Below the pieces are notes generated by a model. That model was not told where the DNA came from. It saw nothing but the letters and a program-made list of their open reading frames with translations, and did not search any database. Shown here one piece after another: positions 16,208-24,889 of a DNA stretch of 37,342 nucleotides; within the stretch, counting starts at the first letter, position 1; each line of letters opens with the position of its first letter. Position numbers and translations under genes: made by a program. Origin of the DNA: an uncultured Pelagibacteraceae bacterium. GTDB taxonomy: Bacteria; Pseudomonadota; Alphaproteobacteria; Pelagibacterales; Pelagibacteraceae. Location: NCBI GenBank assembly GCA_902617715.1, contig CACMXS010000013.1, forward strand, positions 1 to 37,342, written 5' to 3'.

Positions 16208-16630
16208 ATGCATGAAAATTTTTTTCACAAGATAAAAGTTTATTATGAAGATACAGACTCAGGCGGGGTTGTTTATTATGCTAATTATTTAAAGTATTTA
16301 GAAAGAGCTAGAACGGAGGCTTTATTTTCGATTGGCTTTAGTAATAAAAAGATACAAGATCAATTTAATTCTTTGATAATTGTAAAGTCATGTAATATTG
16401 AGTACAAAAAATCAGCTCATTTAGAAGATGAATTAAAAATAAGATCTTTCGTAAAATCAATAACTAAAACATCTTTTTTTATGAATCAAATAATTACGAA
16501 AGGAGAAGATACGATTGTTGAAGCTCAAGTTCATTTAGTTTTTATTAATAATGAAAATAAGCCTGTAAAAATTCCAGATGAAATATACTTAAAATTTAAA
16601 CCTTATTTTTGTGATACTATCAAAACTTAG
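16208..16630 (+). CDS. ybgC: YbgC-type acyl-CoA thioesterase (hotdog fold)
   Basis: 140 residues, one hotdog domain. The 4-hydroxybenzoyl-CoA thioesterase signature is intact: YYEDTDSGGVVYYANYLKYLERART at residues 12-36 (in two parts: YYEDTDSGGVVYYANY and LKYLERART), with the catalytic aspartate D17. The C-terminal strand VEAQVHLVFINNENKPVKIP is typical. YbgC hydrolyses short-chain or phospholipid-linked acyl-CoA thioesters in the cytoplasm and is usually the first gene of the tolQRAB-pal cluster. Here no tol gene is near: it overlaps by 11 bases a converging glycosylase gene. The start is the first ATG after an AT-rich 57-base stretch. Confidence 0.9.
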   Translation: MHENFFHKIKVYYEDTDSGGVVYYANYLKYLERARTEALFSIGFSNKKIQDQFNSLIIVKSCNIEYKKSAHLEDELKIRSFVKSITKTSFFMNQIITKGEDTIVEAQVHLVFINNENKPVKIPDEIYLKFKPYFCDTIKT

Positions 16631-17288
16631 CTAGTTTTTTTGCTTTTTTAAATAAATTTACCATCATTTTAATTGTAATAACTTTCGTATTCACATTTCT
16701 AGGACTTGGGTGGTAACTAGATAATATAATCAAACCATTTGGTAATAATTGTGTTTTGCCATGTTTAAAAATGAATTTTTTATTAATATTAAATTTTTTT
16801 TTATATAATTTAATACAATTATCAAAAGCAACTTTACCCAATGTAACTATTACTTTAAGTTTTTTTAAACTTAATATTTCTTCATCAAAAAAGTTTGAAC
16901 AATTTAAAATTTCATTACTTAGTGGCTTATCTTCTGGAGGCACACATTTTAGGATATTAGTGATATAAGTGGATTTTAATTTCAAATTATCATTTATATT
17001 TTTTGAAATTGGAGAATTTGAAATCCCGACTTCATGTAAGCATTTGAACAAAAAATCTCCCGATTTGTCTCCAGTAAAAGCTCTTCCTGTTCTTGTACCT
17101 CCATGTGCAGCAGGGGCGAGACCAATAATAGCTAATTTCGAATCTAAATTTCCAAATCCAGGAACGGGTTTGCCCCAGTAAATTTCATTAATATTTTGTT
17201 TTCTTTTTTCAGTACTGATTTTTTTAATAAATTTCACAAGCCTAGGACATTTTTTACAGTTAACTATTGTTTTGTTTAAATTATTCAA
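16620..17288 (-). CDS. Uracil-DNA glycosylase, family 5 (UDGb type)
   Basis: 222 residues. The N-terminal cysteine pair CKKCPRL, with later cysteines C115 (ILKCVPP) and C129 region, indicates a [4Fe-4S] cluster. Motif 1 is GLAPAAHGGTRTGRAFTGD, the family 5 form in which the catalytic Asp or Asn of families 1-4 is replaced by alanine, and motif 2 is SYHPSPRN. The enzyme removes uracil, and in some family 5 members hypoxanthine, from DNA to start base-excision repair. The gene is convergent with ybgC and divergent from the histidine phosphatase 14 bases away, so a very compact bidirectional promoter overlaps the coding starts. Confidence 0.88.
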   Translation of the reverse strand: MNNLNKTIVNCKKCPRLVKFIKKISTEKRKQNINEIYWGKPVPGFGNLDSKLAIIGLAPAAHGGTRTGRAFTGDKSGDFLFKCLHEVGISNSPISKNINDNLKLKSTYITNILKCVPPEDKPLSNEILNCSNFFDEEILSLKKLKVIVTLGKVAFDNCIKLYKKKFNINKKFIFKHGKTQLLPNGLIILSSYHPSPRNVNTKVITIKMMVNLFKKAKKLAKF

Positions 17289-17302
17289 TTTAATATCCTT
17301 AG

Positions 17303-17860
17303 ATGAAAATTTTTAAATTCTTAATAATAATATTTATATCTTTAACTACATCTATCAAAGCAGATTTAAATAAAAATTTATTAAATCAATTAGATGATGG
17401 TGGAAAATTAATATTTATCAGACATGCATATGCACCTGGAGGTGGAGATCCACAAAATTTCAATTTAAACGATTGTTCCACTCAGAGAAATTTAAACAAT
17501 GAGGGAAGAAAACAAGCTCAATATATTGGGGAATTTTTTAAAAAAAATGAAATTAAAATAGATAAAGTTTTATCAAGCGAATGGTGCAGATGCAAAGAAA
17601 CGGCAAGGATTGCTTTTAAAAATTTTTCTACGAATAGTTTCTTAAATTCTTTTTATAGCTCTAAATATGCAAAGAATAAAGACAAACAAATTAAAATGTT
17701 AAATAATTATATAAAAAAATTTAAAAGTGATAAAAATCTAATTTTAGTTACTCATTATGTCTTGATATCTGAAGTTTTAAATTATGCTCCATCTTCAGGT
17801 GAAATAGTTGTTTCAGATAAAAATTTTAATATGATAGGAAGCATAGAAATAAATTATTAA
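17303..17860 (+). CDS. Exported histidine phosphatase family protein
   Basis: 185 residues with an N-terminal hydrophobic signal (residues 5-18, SIKA then mature start). The phosphatase core has LIFIRHAYAPGGGDP with the catalytic histidine H41, R40, then LSSEWCRCKETA with the second arginine, and LVTHYVLISEVL with the second histidine. The inserted GGGDP loop and the CRC element are seen in the small exported histidine phosphatases of proteobacteria. Substrate unknown; possibly a periplasmic phosphate ester or phospholipid. The next gene, a tiny basic protein, starts seven bases downstream on the same strand. Confidence 0.85.
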   Translation: MKIFKFLIIIFISLTTSIKADLNKNLLNQLDDGGKLIFIRHAYAPGGGDPQNFNLNDCSTQRNLNNEGRKQAQYIGEFFKKNEIKIDKVLSSEWCRCKETARIAFKNFSTNSFLNSFYSSKYAKNKDKQIKMLNNYIKKFKSDKNLILVTHYVLISEVLNYAPSSGEIVVSDKNFNMIGSIEINY

Positions 17861-17866
17861 TATATT

Positions 17867-17992
17867 ATGTCTTCAAAAAAAGCATTGAAACAAGCACAAA
17901 AACAAGCCTTCGCAAAACACAGGAGCAATATTACTAAAAGTAGGTTTGGAATGAAAAAGAAAAATTTTATAAAAAATAAGAAAAAAAATTAA
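17867..17992 (+). CDS. 41-residue highly basic protein
   Basis: An ORF of 41 codons seven bases after the histidine phosphatase. It has 13 lysines, 2 arginines, 1 histidine and no acidic residue. An N-terminal helix-forming stretch, KKALKQAQKQAFAKHRSN, is followed by TKSRFGMKKKNF and a lysine-asparagine tail. The composition resembles small ribosomal or RNA-binding proteins, but I recognise no family. It ends four bases inside the converging gene at 17989. Being A-rich, some lysine excess is expected by chance, yet the ordered Ala-Gln spacing argues for a coding sequence. Confidence 0.55.
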   Translation: MSSKKALKQAQKQAFAKHRSNITKSRFGMKKKNFIKNKKKN

Positions 17993-18423
17993 CTTTCTTG
18001 TTCAAATTTTTCTATTTTTTTACATGTAGAAATTTTTGAGATACCTTCCTCGTCATTTAAAACAGTTTTTATATAAATTTCCTGTTTTCCTTTTTCAAAT
18101 AAAATTTGAGTATAAAATTGAGGATAGCCATGTTTATGTGTCAAAATTTTTCCATTTTCCTCGTATATATTTCTAACATAAGTGTTAGATTTTTTAACGC
18201 TCAAGTCTGTTAACCTATATTTTTGGTACGTTTTTTCTTTGTAAACGTAATTTCTTGTCATTATTAACTCATTTAGATTAAGAATGTATTCATTTTTTAA
18301 ATATTCATCTTGTTTGTCATCACAAGCACTCATAATAATTATTTCTGATTTTAAACTTTGAAAAGGTGAAATTATTAAAAAAAAAAAGATTAAATATCTA
18401 ATTTTTCTCATTTTTTTCAGCAA
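17989..18423 (-). CDS. Hypothetical exported protein, 144 residues
   Basis: A signal peptide is clear (basic MLKKMRKIRY, hydrophobic 11-21, then SLKSE). A second ATG at 18411 would give a more usual signal and less overlap with the upstream gene, so the true start may be there. The mature part, of about 115 residues, is rich in charged residues and beta-forming segments, with two cysteines (SACDDK and STCKK) that could form a disulphide in the periplasm. No family recognised. It is the last gene of a three-gene minus-strand unit with the two small genes upstream, with overlapping ends. Confidence 0.65.
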   Translation of the reverse strand: MLKKMRKIRYLIFFFLIISPFQSLKSEIIIMSACDDKQDEYLKNEYILNLNELIMTRNYVYKEKTYQKYRLTDLSVKKSNTYVRNIYEENGKILTHKHGYPQFYTQILFEKGKQEIYIKTVLNDEEGISKISTCKKIEKFEQES

Positions 18424-18571
18424 AAAATATTCCTATTAAAAGTAGTGCTGTCCAACCTAACCCTAAAAGACCTTTTAAAACACTTGTATCTGCACTCCAA
18501 ATTTTAAGAACTACGGCACCAAATATAAGTCCTATAACATAAATAATGATAACTATTGAAGTTTTACTCAT
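18398..18571 (-). CDS. 57-residue two-span membrane protein
   Basis: 57 codons starting at an ATG whose bases overlap the DUF1289 stop as ATGAGTAA, an eight-base overlap typical of translational coupling. Hydrophobic spans at about residues 5-22 and 35-50 are separated by KIWSADTSVLKGLLGLG, with a charged end AEKNEKN. It overlaps the next gene start by 14-26 bases. It has the look of a small inner-membrane protein with a periplasmic loop. Function unknown. Confidence 0.65.
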   Translation of the reverse strand: MSKTSIVIIIYVIGLIFGAVVLKIWSADTSVLKGLLGLGWTALLLIGIFFAEKNEKN

Positions 18572-18815
18572 TTTTTAAACTTTTTTTAAATAAAGAAATA
18601 CCATTTTCAATTTTATATGTATACGACTCTTCAAAACTTTCTAATTGCCAACCTGTTAATCTTTTTTTTATTATTTCTATATTCTCTTTTTTCCAATCGT
18701 CAGTTGTATCATCAAGTTTCCAGATTTTTTTTTCTTCATTATTTCGCCCACAGCCATAACAATACCCAGTGCTTGGATCAGTTTTGCAAATACTTATACA
18801 TGGCGAAATAATCAT
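18564..18815 (-). CDS. DUF1289 family protein with four-cysteine motif
   Basis: 83 residues. C6, C10, C19 and C22 in SPCISICKTD and TGYCYGCGR form the DUF1289 signature, a compact metal or iron-sulfur binding knot. The rest is a helical region with EEKKIWKLDD and DWKKENIEIIKKRL. DUF1289 proteins are common and mostly single-domain in proteobacteria; the biochemical role is not known. It is the first gene of a minus-strand unit of three and is coupled to the membrane protein downstream. The start at 18815 precedes the cysteine motif by five residues, as usual for the family. Confidence 0.85.
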   Translation of the reverse strand: MIISPCISICKTDPSTGYCYGCGRNNEEKKIWKLDDTTDDWKKENIEIIKKRLTGWQLESFEESYTYKIENGISLFKKSLKNE

Positions 18816-18860
18816 ATCAATATTATAAAGGAAAAATAATAGAATTTACAACAAATGTCG

Positions 18861-18889
18861 TTGGACAAATAGTTTCAATAATATATAAA
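18861..18889 (+). promoter_or_regulatory. Sigma-70 promoter of tRNA-Leu
   Basis: TTGGAC at 18861-18866 and TATAAA at 18884-18889 with a 17-base spacer. The start is expected near 18896, eight bases before the mature tRNA. Read-through would also supply trigger factor, which follows the tRNA by 13 bases with no terminator visible. Confidence 0.75.
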
Positions 18890-18903
18890 CCTTTTGAATT
18901 TGT

Positions 18904-18988
18904 GGGGCGATGGCGGAATTGGTAGACGCGTCGGTCTTAGGAACCGATAGAGCAATCTGTGAAGGTTCGAGTCCTTTTCGCCCTACCA
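18904..18988 (+). tRNA. tRNA-Leu (anticodon TAG)
   Basis: An 85-base class II tRNA with encoded CCA. The acceptor arms GGGGCGA and TCGCCCT pair, with discriminator A. The anticodon stem TCGGT/ACCGA encloses CTTAGGA with TAG at 18938-18940. A long variable arm is present and the T-loop is TTCGAGT. It reads CUN leucine codons. It lies 13 bases upstream of tig. Confidence 0.97.
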
Positions 18989-19001
18989 TTTTAATTAAAT
19001 T

Positions 19002-20435
19002 ATGAAAGTTACTGTAGAAAATAAAAAAGGGTTAAACAAGGATGTAAAGGTTTTTGTCGATAAGAAGACAATGAACAATTACATGGATGAAAAGTATGAA
19101 GAGATTAAAGGCACTGTTAATCTCAAGGGCTTTAGACCAGGAAAAGTACCAAGAGAGGTTTTAAAAAGACAGTTTGGTAAAGCAATTTTTGGAGAAGTTT
19201 TAGATAAAGTTTTAAAAGAAACCTCAAATAAAGCGTTAAAGGAAAATAAAATTAAACCAGCCGGACAACCTAAATTAGATTTAAAAACTTATGGCGAAGA
19301 TAAAGATTTAGAATACGTATTATCTGTAACTGAACTTCCTAAAGTAGAATTAAAATCAATAGAAAATATTAAGTTTGATGAATATACAGTTAAGATAGAT
19401 CCTAAAGAAACTGAAAAAAGAATAAAAGAAATTGCAAAAAATCAACCTAATTTTAAAGAGGCTGCAGACAATGTTACAGCAAAAGAGGGTGATCTAGTCG
19501 TTTTTGATTATAATGCAACTGTTGATGAAAAATCATTTAAAGGTGGAGAAGGGAAGAATACACAATTAACACTAGGCAAAGATTTATTTTTAAAAGGATT
19601 TGATAAGCAGTTAATTGGAGTAAAGAAAGGTGATGAAAAAAATGTAGAAGCTGTTTTACCTGAAAACTTCCCAGAAAAAGAATTAATTAATAAAAAAGCA
19701 AAATTTAAATGTTCAATTACATCCATTAAAAATCCAGAAGAAGTTAAAATTGATGATCAATTTGCAAAAAATCTTGGAGCTAAAGATTTAAATGATCTTA
19801 AATCATTAATATCGAAACAAATTAATGATGAATATAAAAATTCTCTAGATCGATTAACTAAAAATCAAATATTGAAAGAAATTGAAAAATTTAAGGTAAA
19901 TGAAATACCAGAAAATTTATTAGCTGAGGAGGTAAAAATTCTTTCTCAAGGCATGTCGGAAGAGGATGCCAAAAAAAGTAAAAATAATTTTGAAGAAATA
20001 GCAAAAAAAAGAATTAAAGTTGGTTTGATTTTAAATGAATTTGGTGAACAAAATCAGATCAAAGTTACAGAACAGGAGTTACAGGCTGAAGTACAAAAAC
20101 AAATACAAATGATGCCAGGTCAAGAAAAAATGGTCATGGATTTCTATAAAAAGAATCCTAATGCATTAGCTAGCTTGAGAGGAACCGTATATGAGGAAAA
20201 AATTTTAAATGCTATTAAGCAAAAAGGGAAATCGTCAAAAAAAGAAATTTCAAAAGATGAAGCTGAAAAAATTCTTAAAGAGTCACAAAATCAAGAATTA
20301 GATACAAAAAAAGAACAAATCAAAGACAACCAAAAAAATAAAGAAACAAAAAAAACAAGTCCCAAAACAACAGCTACAAAATCTAAAAAAGCTAAGACAG
20401 TTAAGAAAAAAGTAAAAAAAGTTAGCAAAAAGTAA
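19002..20435 (+). CDS. tig: Trigger factor (ribosome-associated chaperone)
   Basis: 477 residues. The N-terminal ribosome-docking domain has the signature GFRPGKVP at 43-50, followed by the FKBP-type prolyl isomerase domain (about 150-245, with EGDLVVFDYNA and GFDKQLIGVKKGD), then the helical substrate-binding arms. It binds nascent chains at the exit tunnel. The last 70 or so residues (from about 408) are a disordered tail dominated by lysine, with serine and threonine, ending in VKKKVKKVSKK; the family normally ends near residues 430-450 without such a tail. It heads the tig-clpP-clpX-lon block. The start ATG at 19002 is 13 bases after the tRNA-Leu end, with no obvious ribosome binding site. 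Confidence 0.96.
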   Translation: MKVTVENKKGLNKDVKVFVDKKTMNNYMDEKYEEIKGTVNLKGFRPGKVPREVLKRQFGKAIFGEVLDKVLKETSNKALKENKIKPAGQPKLDLKTYGEDKDLEYVLSVTELPKVELKSIENIKFDEYTVKIDPKETEKRIKEIAKNQPNFKEAADNVTAKEGDLVVFDYNATVDEKSFKGGEGKNTQLTLGKDLFLKGFDKQLIGVKKGDEKNVEAVLPENFPEKELINKKAKFKCSITSIKNPEEVKIDDQFAKNLGAKDLNDLKSLISKQINDEYKNSLDRLTKNQILKEIEKFKVNEIPENLLAEEVKILSQGMSEEDAKKSKNNFEEIAKKRIKVGLILNEFGEQNQIKVTEQELQAEVQKQIQMMPGQEKMVMDFYKKNPNALASLRGTVYEEKILNAIKQKGKSSKKEISKDEAEKILKESQNQELDTKKEQIKDNQKNKETKKTSPKTTATKSKKAKTVKKKVKKVSKK

Positions 20436-20469
20436 TCTCAAGTTGTATAAGTAGAACGAATCAACTTTT

Positions 20470-21081
20470 ATGACTTATAAATTGTCTGAACATATGAACA
20501 ATCTTGTGCCAATGGTTGTTGAGCAATCTAGCCGAGGTGAGAGAGCTTATGATATTTATTCAAGACTGTTAAAAGAGAGAATAATTTTTTTAACAGGTCA
20601 AATTAATGATGGTGTTGCATCTTTAGTAACTGCTCAATTATTATTTTTAGAAGCTGAAGATCCTAAAAAAGAAATTTATTTATATATTAATAGTCCTGGC
20701 GGATTAGTTACTTCAGGTTTGGGGATATACGATACAATAAAGTACATAAAGCCTGACGTTTCAACTTTATGTATCGGTCAAGCAGCGTCTATGGGTTCAT
20801 TTTTATTAGCTGCAGGAACAAAAGGTAAAAGATTTTCATTACCTAATTCGAGAATAATGGTTCATCAACCTTCAGCTGGATTTCAGGGCCAGGCGACAGA
20901 TATAGAAATTCATGCTAATGAAGTTTTGTCATTGAAAAAAAGGTTAAATGAAATTTATTCCAAACATACTGGAAAATCTGTTGATGAAATAAAAACAGCT
21001 CTAGAGAGAGACAATTTTATGACAGCTGATGCGGCAAAGTCTTTTGGTCTTATAGATGAAGTAGTGGAAAAAAGATCTTAA
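20470..21081 (+). CDS. clpP: ATP-dependent Clp protease proteolytic subunit
   Basis: 203 residues. Catalytic serine S107 in GQAASMGS and histidine H132 in MVHQPSAG, with the aspartate further on, make the usual Ser-His-Asp triad. The [10 protein letters not shown] segment lines the oxyanion hole. ClpP forms the barrel that ClpX feeds. A second ATG at 20494 ([11 protein letters not shown]) matches the conserved family start, so the first eight residues may be a short propeptide or not translated. It lies 34 bases after tig and 89 bases before clpX, on the same strand. Confidence 0.97.
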   Translation: MTYKLSEHMNNLVPMVVEQSSRGERAYDIYSRLLKERIIFLTGQINDGVASLVTAQLLFLEAEDPKKEIYLYINSPGGLVTSGLGIYDTIKYIKPDVSTLCIGQAASMGSFLLAAGTKGKRFSLPNSRIMVHQPSAGFQGQATDIEIHANEVLSLKKRLNEIYSKHTGKSVDEIKTALERDNFMTADAAKSFGLIDEVVEKRS

Positions 21082-21113
21082 AACACAATATATAGATTTA
21101 TCTTTATTACAAA

Positions 21114-21139
21114 CTTGATTAGTGTGAGTCATTTATAAT
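21114..21139 (+). promoter_or_regulatory. Possible clpX promoter
   Basis: CTTGAT at 21114-21119 and TATAAT at 21134-21139. The spacing of 14 bases is too short for a normal sigma-70 promoter, and the CTTG element recalls heat-shock (RpoH) -35 boxes, but the -10 does not fit the RpoH consensus. Reported because the 89-base gap before clpX is large for this compact genome. Confidence 0.25.
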
Positions 21140-21170
21140 AAAGTAATTTTATTGATTCGTTTGAAATTTT

Positions 21171-22439
21171 ATGAGTAATAATAACAAAAATATTTTGTAC
21201 TGTTCTTTCTGTGGGAAAAGCCAACATGAAGTGAGAAAATTAATTGCTGGTCCAACAGTGTTTATTTGTGATGAATGTGTTGAGCTTTGTATGGATATCA
21301 TTAAAGAAGAAAGCAAAGATACTTTTGTTAAACACCAAGATGGACTTCCGTCTCCTAAAGAAATATGTTCAGTTTTAGATGATTATGTAATTGGACAGGC
21401 TCATGCCAAAAAAGTTTTATCAGTTGCAGTTCACAATCATTATAAAAGATTAAATTATGAAAATAAAACTAGTAAAAATGTTGAACTTGCAAAATCAAAT
21501 ATACTTCTTGTGGGTCCAACTGGATGTGGAAAAACTTTATTAGCACAAACGCTAGCAAGAATTCTTGATGTTCCATTTACAATGGCTGACGCAACAACAT
21601 TAACTGAGGCAGGATATGTTGGTGAAGATGTGGAAAATATTATTTTAAAGCTACTTCAAGCAGCTGATTACAATGTGGAAAAAGCTCAAAGAGGAATAGT
21701 TTATATAGATGAAGTAGACAAGATTAGCAGGAAATCAGAAAATCCTTCTATTACAAGAGATGTTTCAGGAGAAGGTGTTCAACAAGCATTATTAAAAATT
21801 ATGGAAGGGACTGTTGCAAGTGTTCCGCCCCAAGGTGGTAGAAAACATCCTCAGCAAGAGTTTTTACAAGTAGATACGACCAATATTTTATTTATTTGTG
21901 GAGGAGCTTTTGCTGGTCTTGATAAAATTATTTCACAAAGAGATAAAGGTACATCAATTGGCTTTGGCGCAGATGTGAAAAATGCACAAGATAAAAAAAC
22001 TGGAGAATGGATGAAAGGTCTCGAACCTGAGGATTTATTAAAATATGGTTTGATCCCAGAATTTATTGGTAGGCTACCAATGATTGCTACTTTAGAAGAT
22101 TTAGATGAAAAATCTTTAATAAAGATATTACAAGAACCAAAAAATTCTTTAATCAAACAATATCAGGAATTATTTAAACTTGATGGTGCTAAATTAACTT
22201 TTAAAGAAACTGCACTTAGAGAAATTGCGTTAAAAGCAATCAGTAAAAAAACAGGAGCGAGAGGTTTGAGATCGATATTAGAAAATATACTTTTAAAAAC
22301 AATGTATGATTTACCGAGCCAAGATGATATTGAGGAGGTGATAATCGACTCTTCAGTGGTTAAAGGTCAGTCTCAGCCAATGATTGTTCATTCAAAAACA
22401 GAGAACAAATCAAAAACTGCTAAGACAACAGCGGCTTAA
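21171..22439 (+). CDS. clpX: ATP-dependent unfoldase ClpX
   Basis: 422 residues. An N-terminal zinc-binding domain has C11, C14, C33 and C36. The AAA+ module has Walker A GPTGCGKT at 115-122, Walker B with YIDEVDKI, the pore loop GYVGEDVE, the ClpP-docking IGF loop region ([10 protein letters not shown]) and the sensor-2 segment [10 protein letters not shown]. ClpX unfolds tagged proteins and threads them into ClpP. The length is that of the alphaproteobacterial family. It is followed by lon after 60 bases. Confidence 0.98.
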   Translation: MSNNNKNILYCSFCGKSQHEVRKLIAGPTVFICDECVELCMDIIKEESKDTFVKHQDGLPSPKEICSVLDDYVIGQAHAKKVLSVAVHNHYKRLNYENKTSKNVELAKSNILLVGPTGCGKTLLAQTLARILDVPFTMADATTLTEAGYVGEDVENIILKLLQAADYNVEKAQRGIVYIDEVDKISRKSENPSITRDVSGEGVQQALLKIMEGTVASVPPQGGRKHPQQEFLQVDTTNILFICGGAFAGLDKIISQRDKGTSIGFGADVKNAQDKKTGEWMKGLEPEDLLKYGLIPEFIGRLPMIATLEDLDEKSLIKILQEPKNSLIKQYQELFKLDGAKLTFKETALREIALKAISKKTGARGLRSILENILLKTMYDLPSQDDIEEVIIDSSVVKGQSQPMIVHSKTENKSKTAKTTAA

Positions 22440-22471
22440 TATCCTTAATAAGTGATAAAAAAGTATTGCAA

Positions 22472-22484
22472 TATAATTTATAAT
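22472..22484 (+). promoter_or_regulatory. Tandem -10-like boxes upstream of lon
   Basis: Two TATAAT hexamers, 22472-22477 and 22479-22484, lie 17-30 bases before the lon ATG in the 60-base clpX-lon gap. No good -35 is seen at a proper distance. Either the region has a weak constitutive promoter or this is AT-rich coincidence. Confidence 0.3.
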
Positions 22485-22499
22485 ATCCATATTTAGTCT

Positions 22500-24878
22500 A
22501 TGGACGTCAAAATTACATCACCTCTACTTCCGTTAAGAGACATTGTTGTCTTTCCAAGTATGGTTATTCCATTATTTGTGGGAAGAGACAAATCTATTTC
22601 AGCACTAAATGAGGTAATGAAAAAGGATAAAAAAATAATATTAGTTACTCAAAAAAATTCTGAAATTGATGACCCAAAAAAAACAGATATTTTTATGTAT
22701 GGCTGTCAAGGGAATATACTTCAACTTTTAAAATTACCAGATGGAACTGTCAAAGTATTAGTAGAAGGGATTAAGAGAGTAAAAATATTAGATTTTAAAG
22801 ATAATGAAAAATTTATTCTTTGTGATTACACTGTTTATAATGATATTATAAATGAAAATGAGGATTTGTATCCTTTAGCTGCTACTGCTGTAAGACGATT
22901 AGAAAAGTTAACTTCAATAAATAAAAAAATTTCAAGTGAAACAATAAGCAGCATTAAACAATTAAAGGACCCATCACATATAGCAGATAATATTGCATCT
23001 CATATAACAGCAACAATATCTGAAAAACAACAGATATTCGAAACTGTTGATGTTAAAAAAAGATTAAATGCCATAATTAAAATTATGGAAAATGAGACAA
23101 GTATTATTGGTGTTGAAAAAAGAATTAGAGGCCGGGTTAAAACTCAAATGGAGAAAACTCAAAGGGAATACTATTTGAATGAACAACTCAAAGCTATTCA
23201 AAAAGAACTAGGTGAAATTGAAGATGGTAAAGATGAAAGCACAAGTTTAAATAAAGCAATCATAAAGGCCAAGATGCCAAAAGATGTAGAAAAAAAATGT
23301 TTACAAGAACTTAAAAAATTAAAAAATATGAGTCCTATGTCTGCTGAAGCGACAGTTGTTAGAAATTATTTAGATTGGATGGTTGAATTACCTTGGCATA
23401 AAAAAAGTGCAGTTGATATAGATTTGAAAAAAGCTTTAGAAGTTTTAGATAAAGATCACTTTGGACTTGAAAAAGTTAAAGAAAGAATAATAGAATTTTT
23501 AGCTGTTCAAAAAAGAATGGAAAAAATTAAAGGCCCAATTTTATGCTTAGTTGGTCCTCCAGGAGTAGGAAAAACATCTTTAGGAAAATCTATTGCTAAA
23601 GCTACTAATAGAGAGTTTGTGAGGATGTCTGTTGGTGGAATGAGGGATGAAGCTGAAATAAGAGGTCATAGAAGAACTTATATTGGATCGTTACCAGGAA
23701 AGATAATTCAAATGATGAAAAAGGCTGGAACTAAAAATCCTTTAATATTGCTAGATGAAATTGATAAAATTGGGAATGACTATAGAGGAGATCCATCATC
23801 AGCTTTATTAGAGGCACTTGACCCAGAACAAAATACAACTTTTAACGATCATTATCTTGAAGTTGATTATGATTTATCAGATGTAATGTTTGTAACAACG
23901 GCTAATACATTAAATATTTTACCGCCATTATTAGATAGAATGGAAGTAATTAGACTAGCAGGTTACACAGAAGACGAAAAAATTAATATAGCAAATAAAT
24001 ATTTATTACCTAAACAAATAAAAGATAATGGTGTTAAAGATAAAGAAATGAGTTTAGATAATGATATAATAAAAGAAATTATCAGATGTTATACTAAAGA
24101 GTCGGGTGTAAGAAATTTAGAAAGAGAAATTTCAAAGGTTGCTAGGAAAGTAGTTAAAAAAGTAGTTTCTGGTGAACAAAAAGAAGTTAAAATAAATAAA
24201 GATAATTTATCTGATTTTTTAGGTGTCCCAAAATATAAATCCGGTGAACTTGAGACTGAAAATAGAGTTGGTATTGTTACAGGTTTAGCTTGGACAGAGT
24301 ATGGAGGTGAAATTTTAAAAATCGAAACAGCGACAATGCCTGGCAAAGGTAGAATGCAAATAACTGGTAAACTTGGAGATGTAATGCAAGAGTCAGTTAA
24401 AGCTGCAAAATCTTTTGTAAGATCAAAGTGTTTAGAATATGGAATTATACCACCACTATTTGAAAAAAAAGATTTTCACATCCATGTTCCAGAGGGAGCA
24501 ACACCAAAAGATGGTCCTTCAGCTGGAATTGGTATGGTTACCTCAATAGTTTCATCTATAACAAATATTCCTGTTAAAAGAGATGTTGCAATGACAGGAG
24601 AAGTTACATTGACAGGCCAAGTATTGCCTATTGGAGGATTAAAAGAAAAATTAATAGCAGCACATAGAGCTGGAATTAAAGAAGTTTTAATTCCTAAAGA
24701 AAATGAAAAAGATTTAGTCGATATGCCTAAAAAAATAGTTGATGAAATTAAAATTACACCAGTAGAATATGCTGATGAAGTTTTAAAGATAGCATTAACT
24801 AAGGAACTTAAAAAGACAGAATGGGTTGAGGTTGATATGACTAAAAAAGATGACAAATCTCAAGCTAGCATTCAATAA
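22500..24878 (+). CDS. lon: ATP-dependent protease Lon
   Basis: 792 residues, complete. An N-terminal LON substrate-binding domain begins LPLRDIVVFPSMVIPLFVGR. The AAA+ domain has Walker A GPPGVGKT at about 352-359 and Walker B LLDEIDKIG. The protease domain has catalytic S674 in KDGPSAGIGM and K717 in GGLKEKLIAA, 43 residues apart as in the family. It degrades misfolded and selected regulatory proteins. It is slightly shorter than the usual 800-820 residues, with the difference in loops and tail. The usual alphaproteobacterial neighbour hupB does not follow; a 39-residue membrane protein does. Confidence 0.98.
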   Translation: MDVKITSPLLPLRDIVVFPSMVIPLFVGRDKSISALNEVMKKDKKIILVTQKNSEIDDPKKTDIFMYGCQGNILQLLKLPDGTVKVLVEGIKRVKILDFKDNEKFILCDYTVYNDIINENEDLYPLAATAVRRLEKLTSINKKISSETISSIKQLKDPSHIADNIASHITATISEKQQIFETVDVKKRLNAIIKIMENETSIIGVEKRIRGRVKTQMEKTQREYYLNEQLKAIQKELGEIEDGKDESTSLNKAIIKAKMPKDVEKKCLQELKKLKNMSPMSAEATVVRNYLDWMVELPWHKKSAVDIDLKKALEVLDKDHFGLEKVKERIIEFLAVQKRMEKIKGPILCLVGPPGVGKTSLGKSIAKATNREFVRMSVGGMRDEAEIRGHRRTYIGSLPGKIIQMMKKAGTKNPLILLDEIDKIGNDYRGDPSSALLEALDPEQNTTFNDHYLEVDYDLSDVMFVTTANTLNILPPLLDRMEVIRLAGYTEDEKINIANKYLLPKQIKDNGVKDKEMSLDNDIIKEIIRCYTKESGVRNLEREISKVARKVVKKVVSGEQKEVKINKDNLSDFLGVPKYKSGELETENRVGIVTGLAWTEYGGEILKIETATMPGKGRMQITGKLGDVMQESVKAAKSFVRSKCLEYGIIPPLFEKKDFHIHVPEGATPKDGPSAGIGMVTSIVSSITNIPVKRDVAMTGEVTLTGQVLPIGGLKEKLIAAHRAGIKEVLIPKENEKDLVDMPKKIVDEIKITPVEYADEVLKIALTKELKKTEWVEVDMTKKDDKSQASIQ

Positions 24879-24889
24879 AATAAATCTTT

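Noticed and set aside
20222..20435. The A-rich repeats at the end of tig as a tandem repeat or slippage locus
   Set aside because: The lysine codons vary and no unit repeats exactly; it reads as coding tail of one frame.
21851..22156. A 101-codon minus-strand open frame
   Set aside because: It is antisense to the ClpX AAA+ region, with no family match and no room for independent control.
24476..24856. A 126-codon minus-strand open frame
   Set aside because: It is antisense to the conserved Lon protease domain with S674 and K717.
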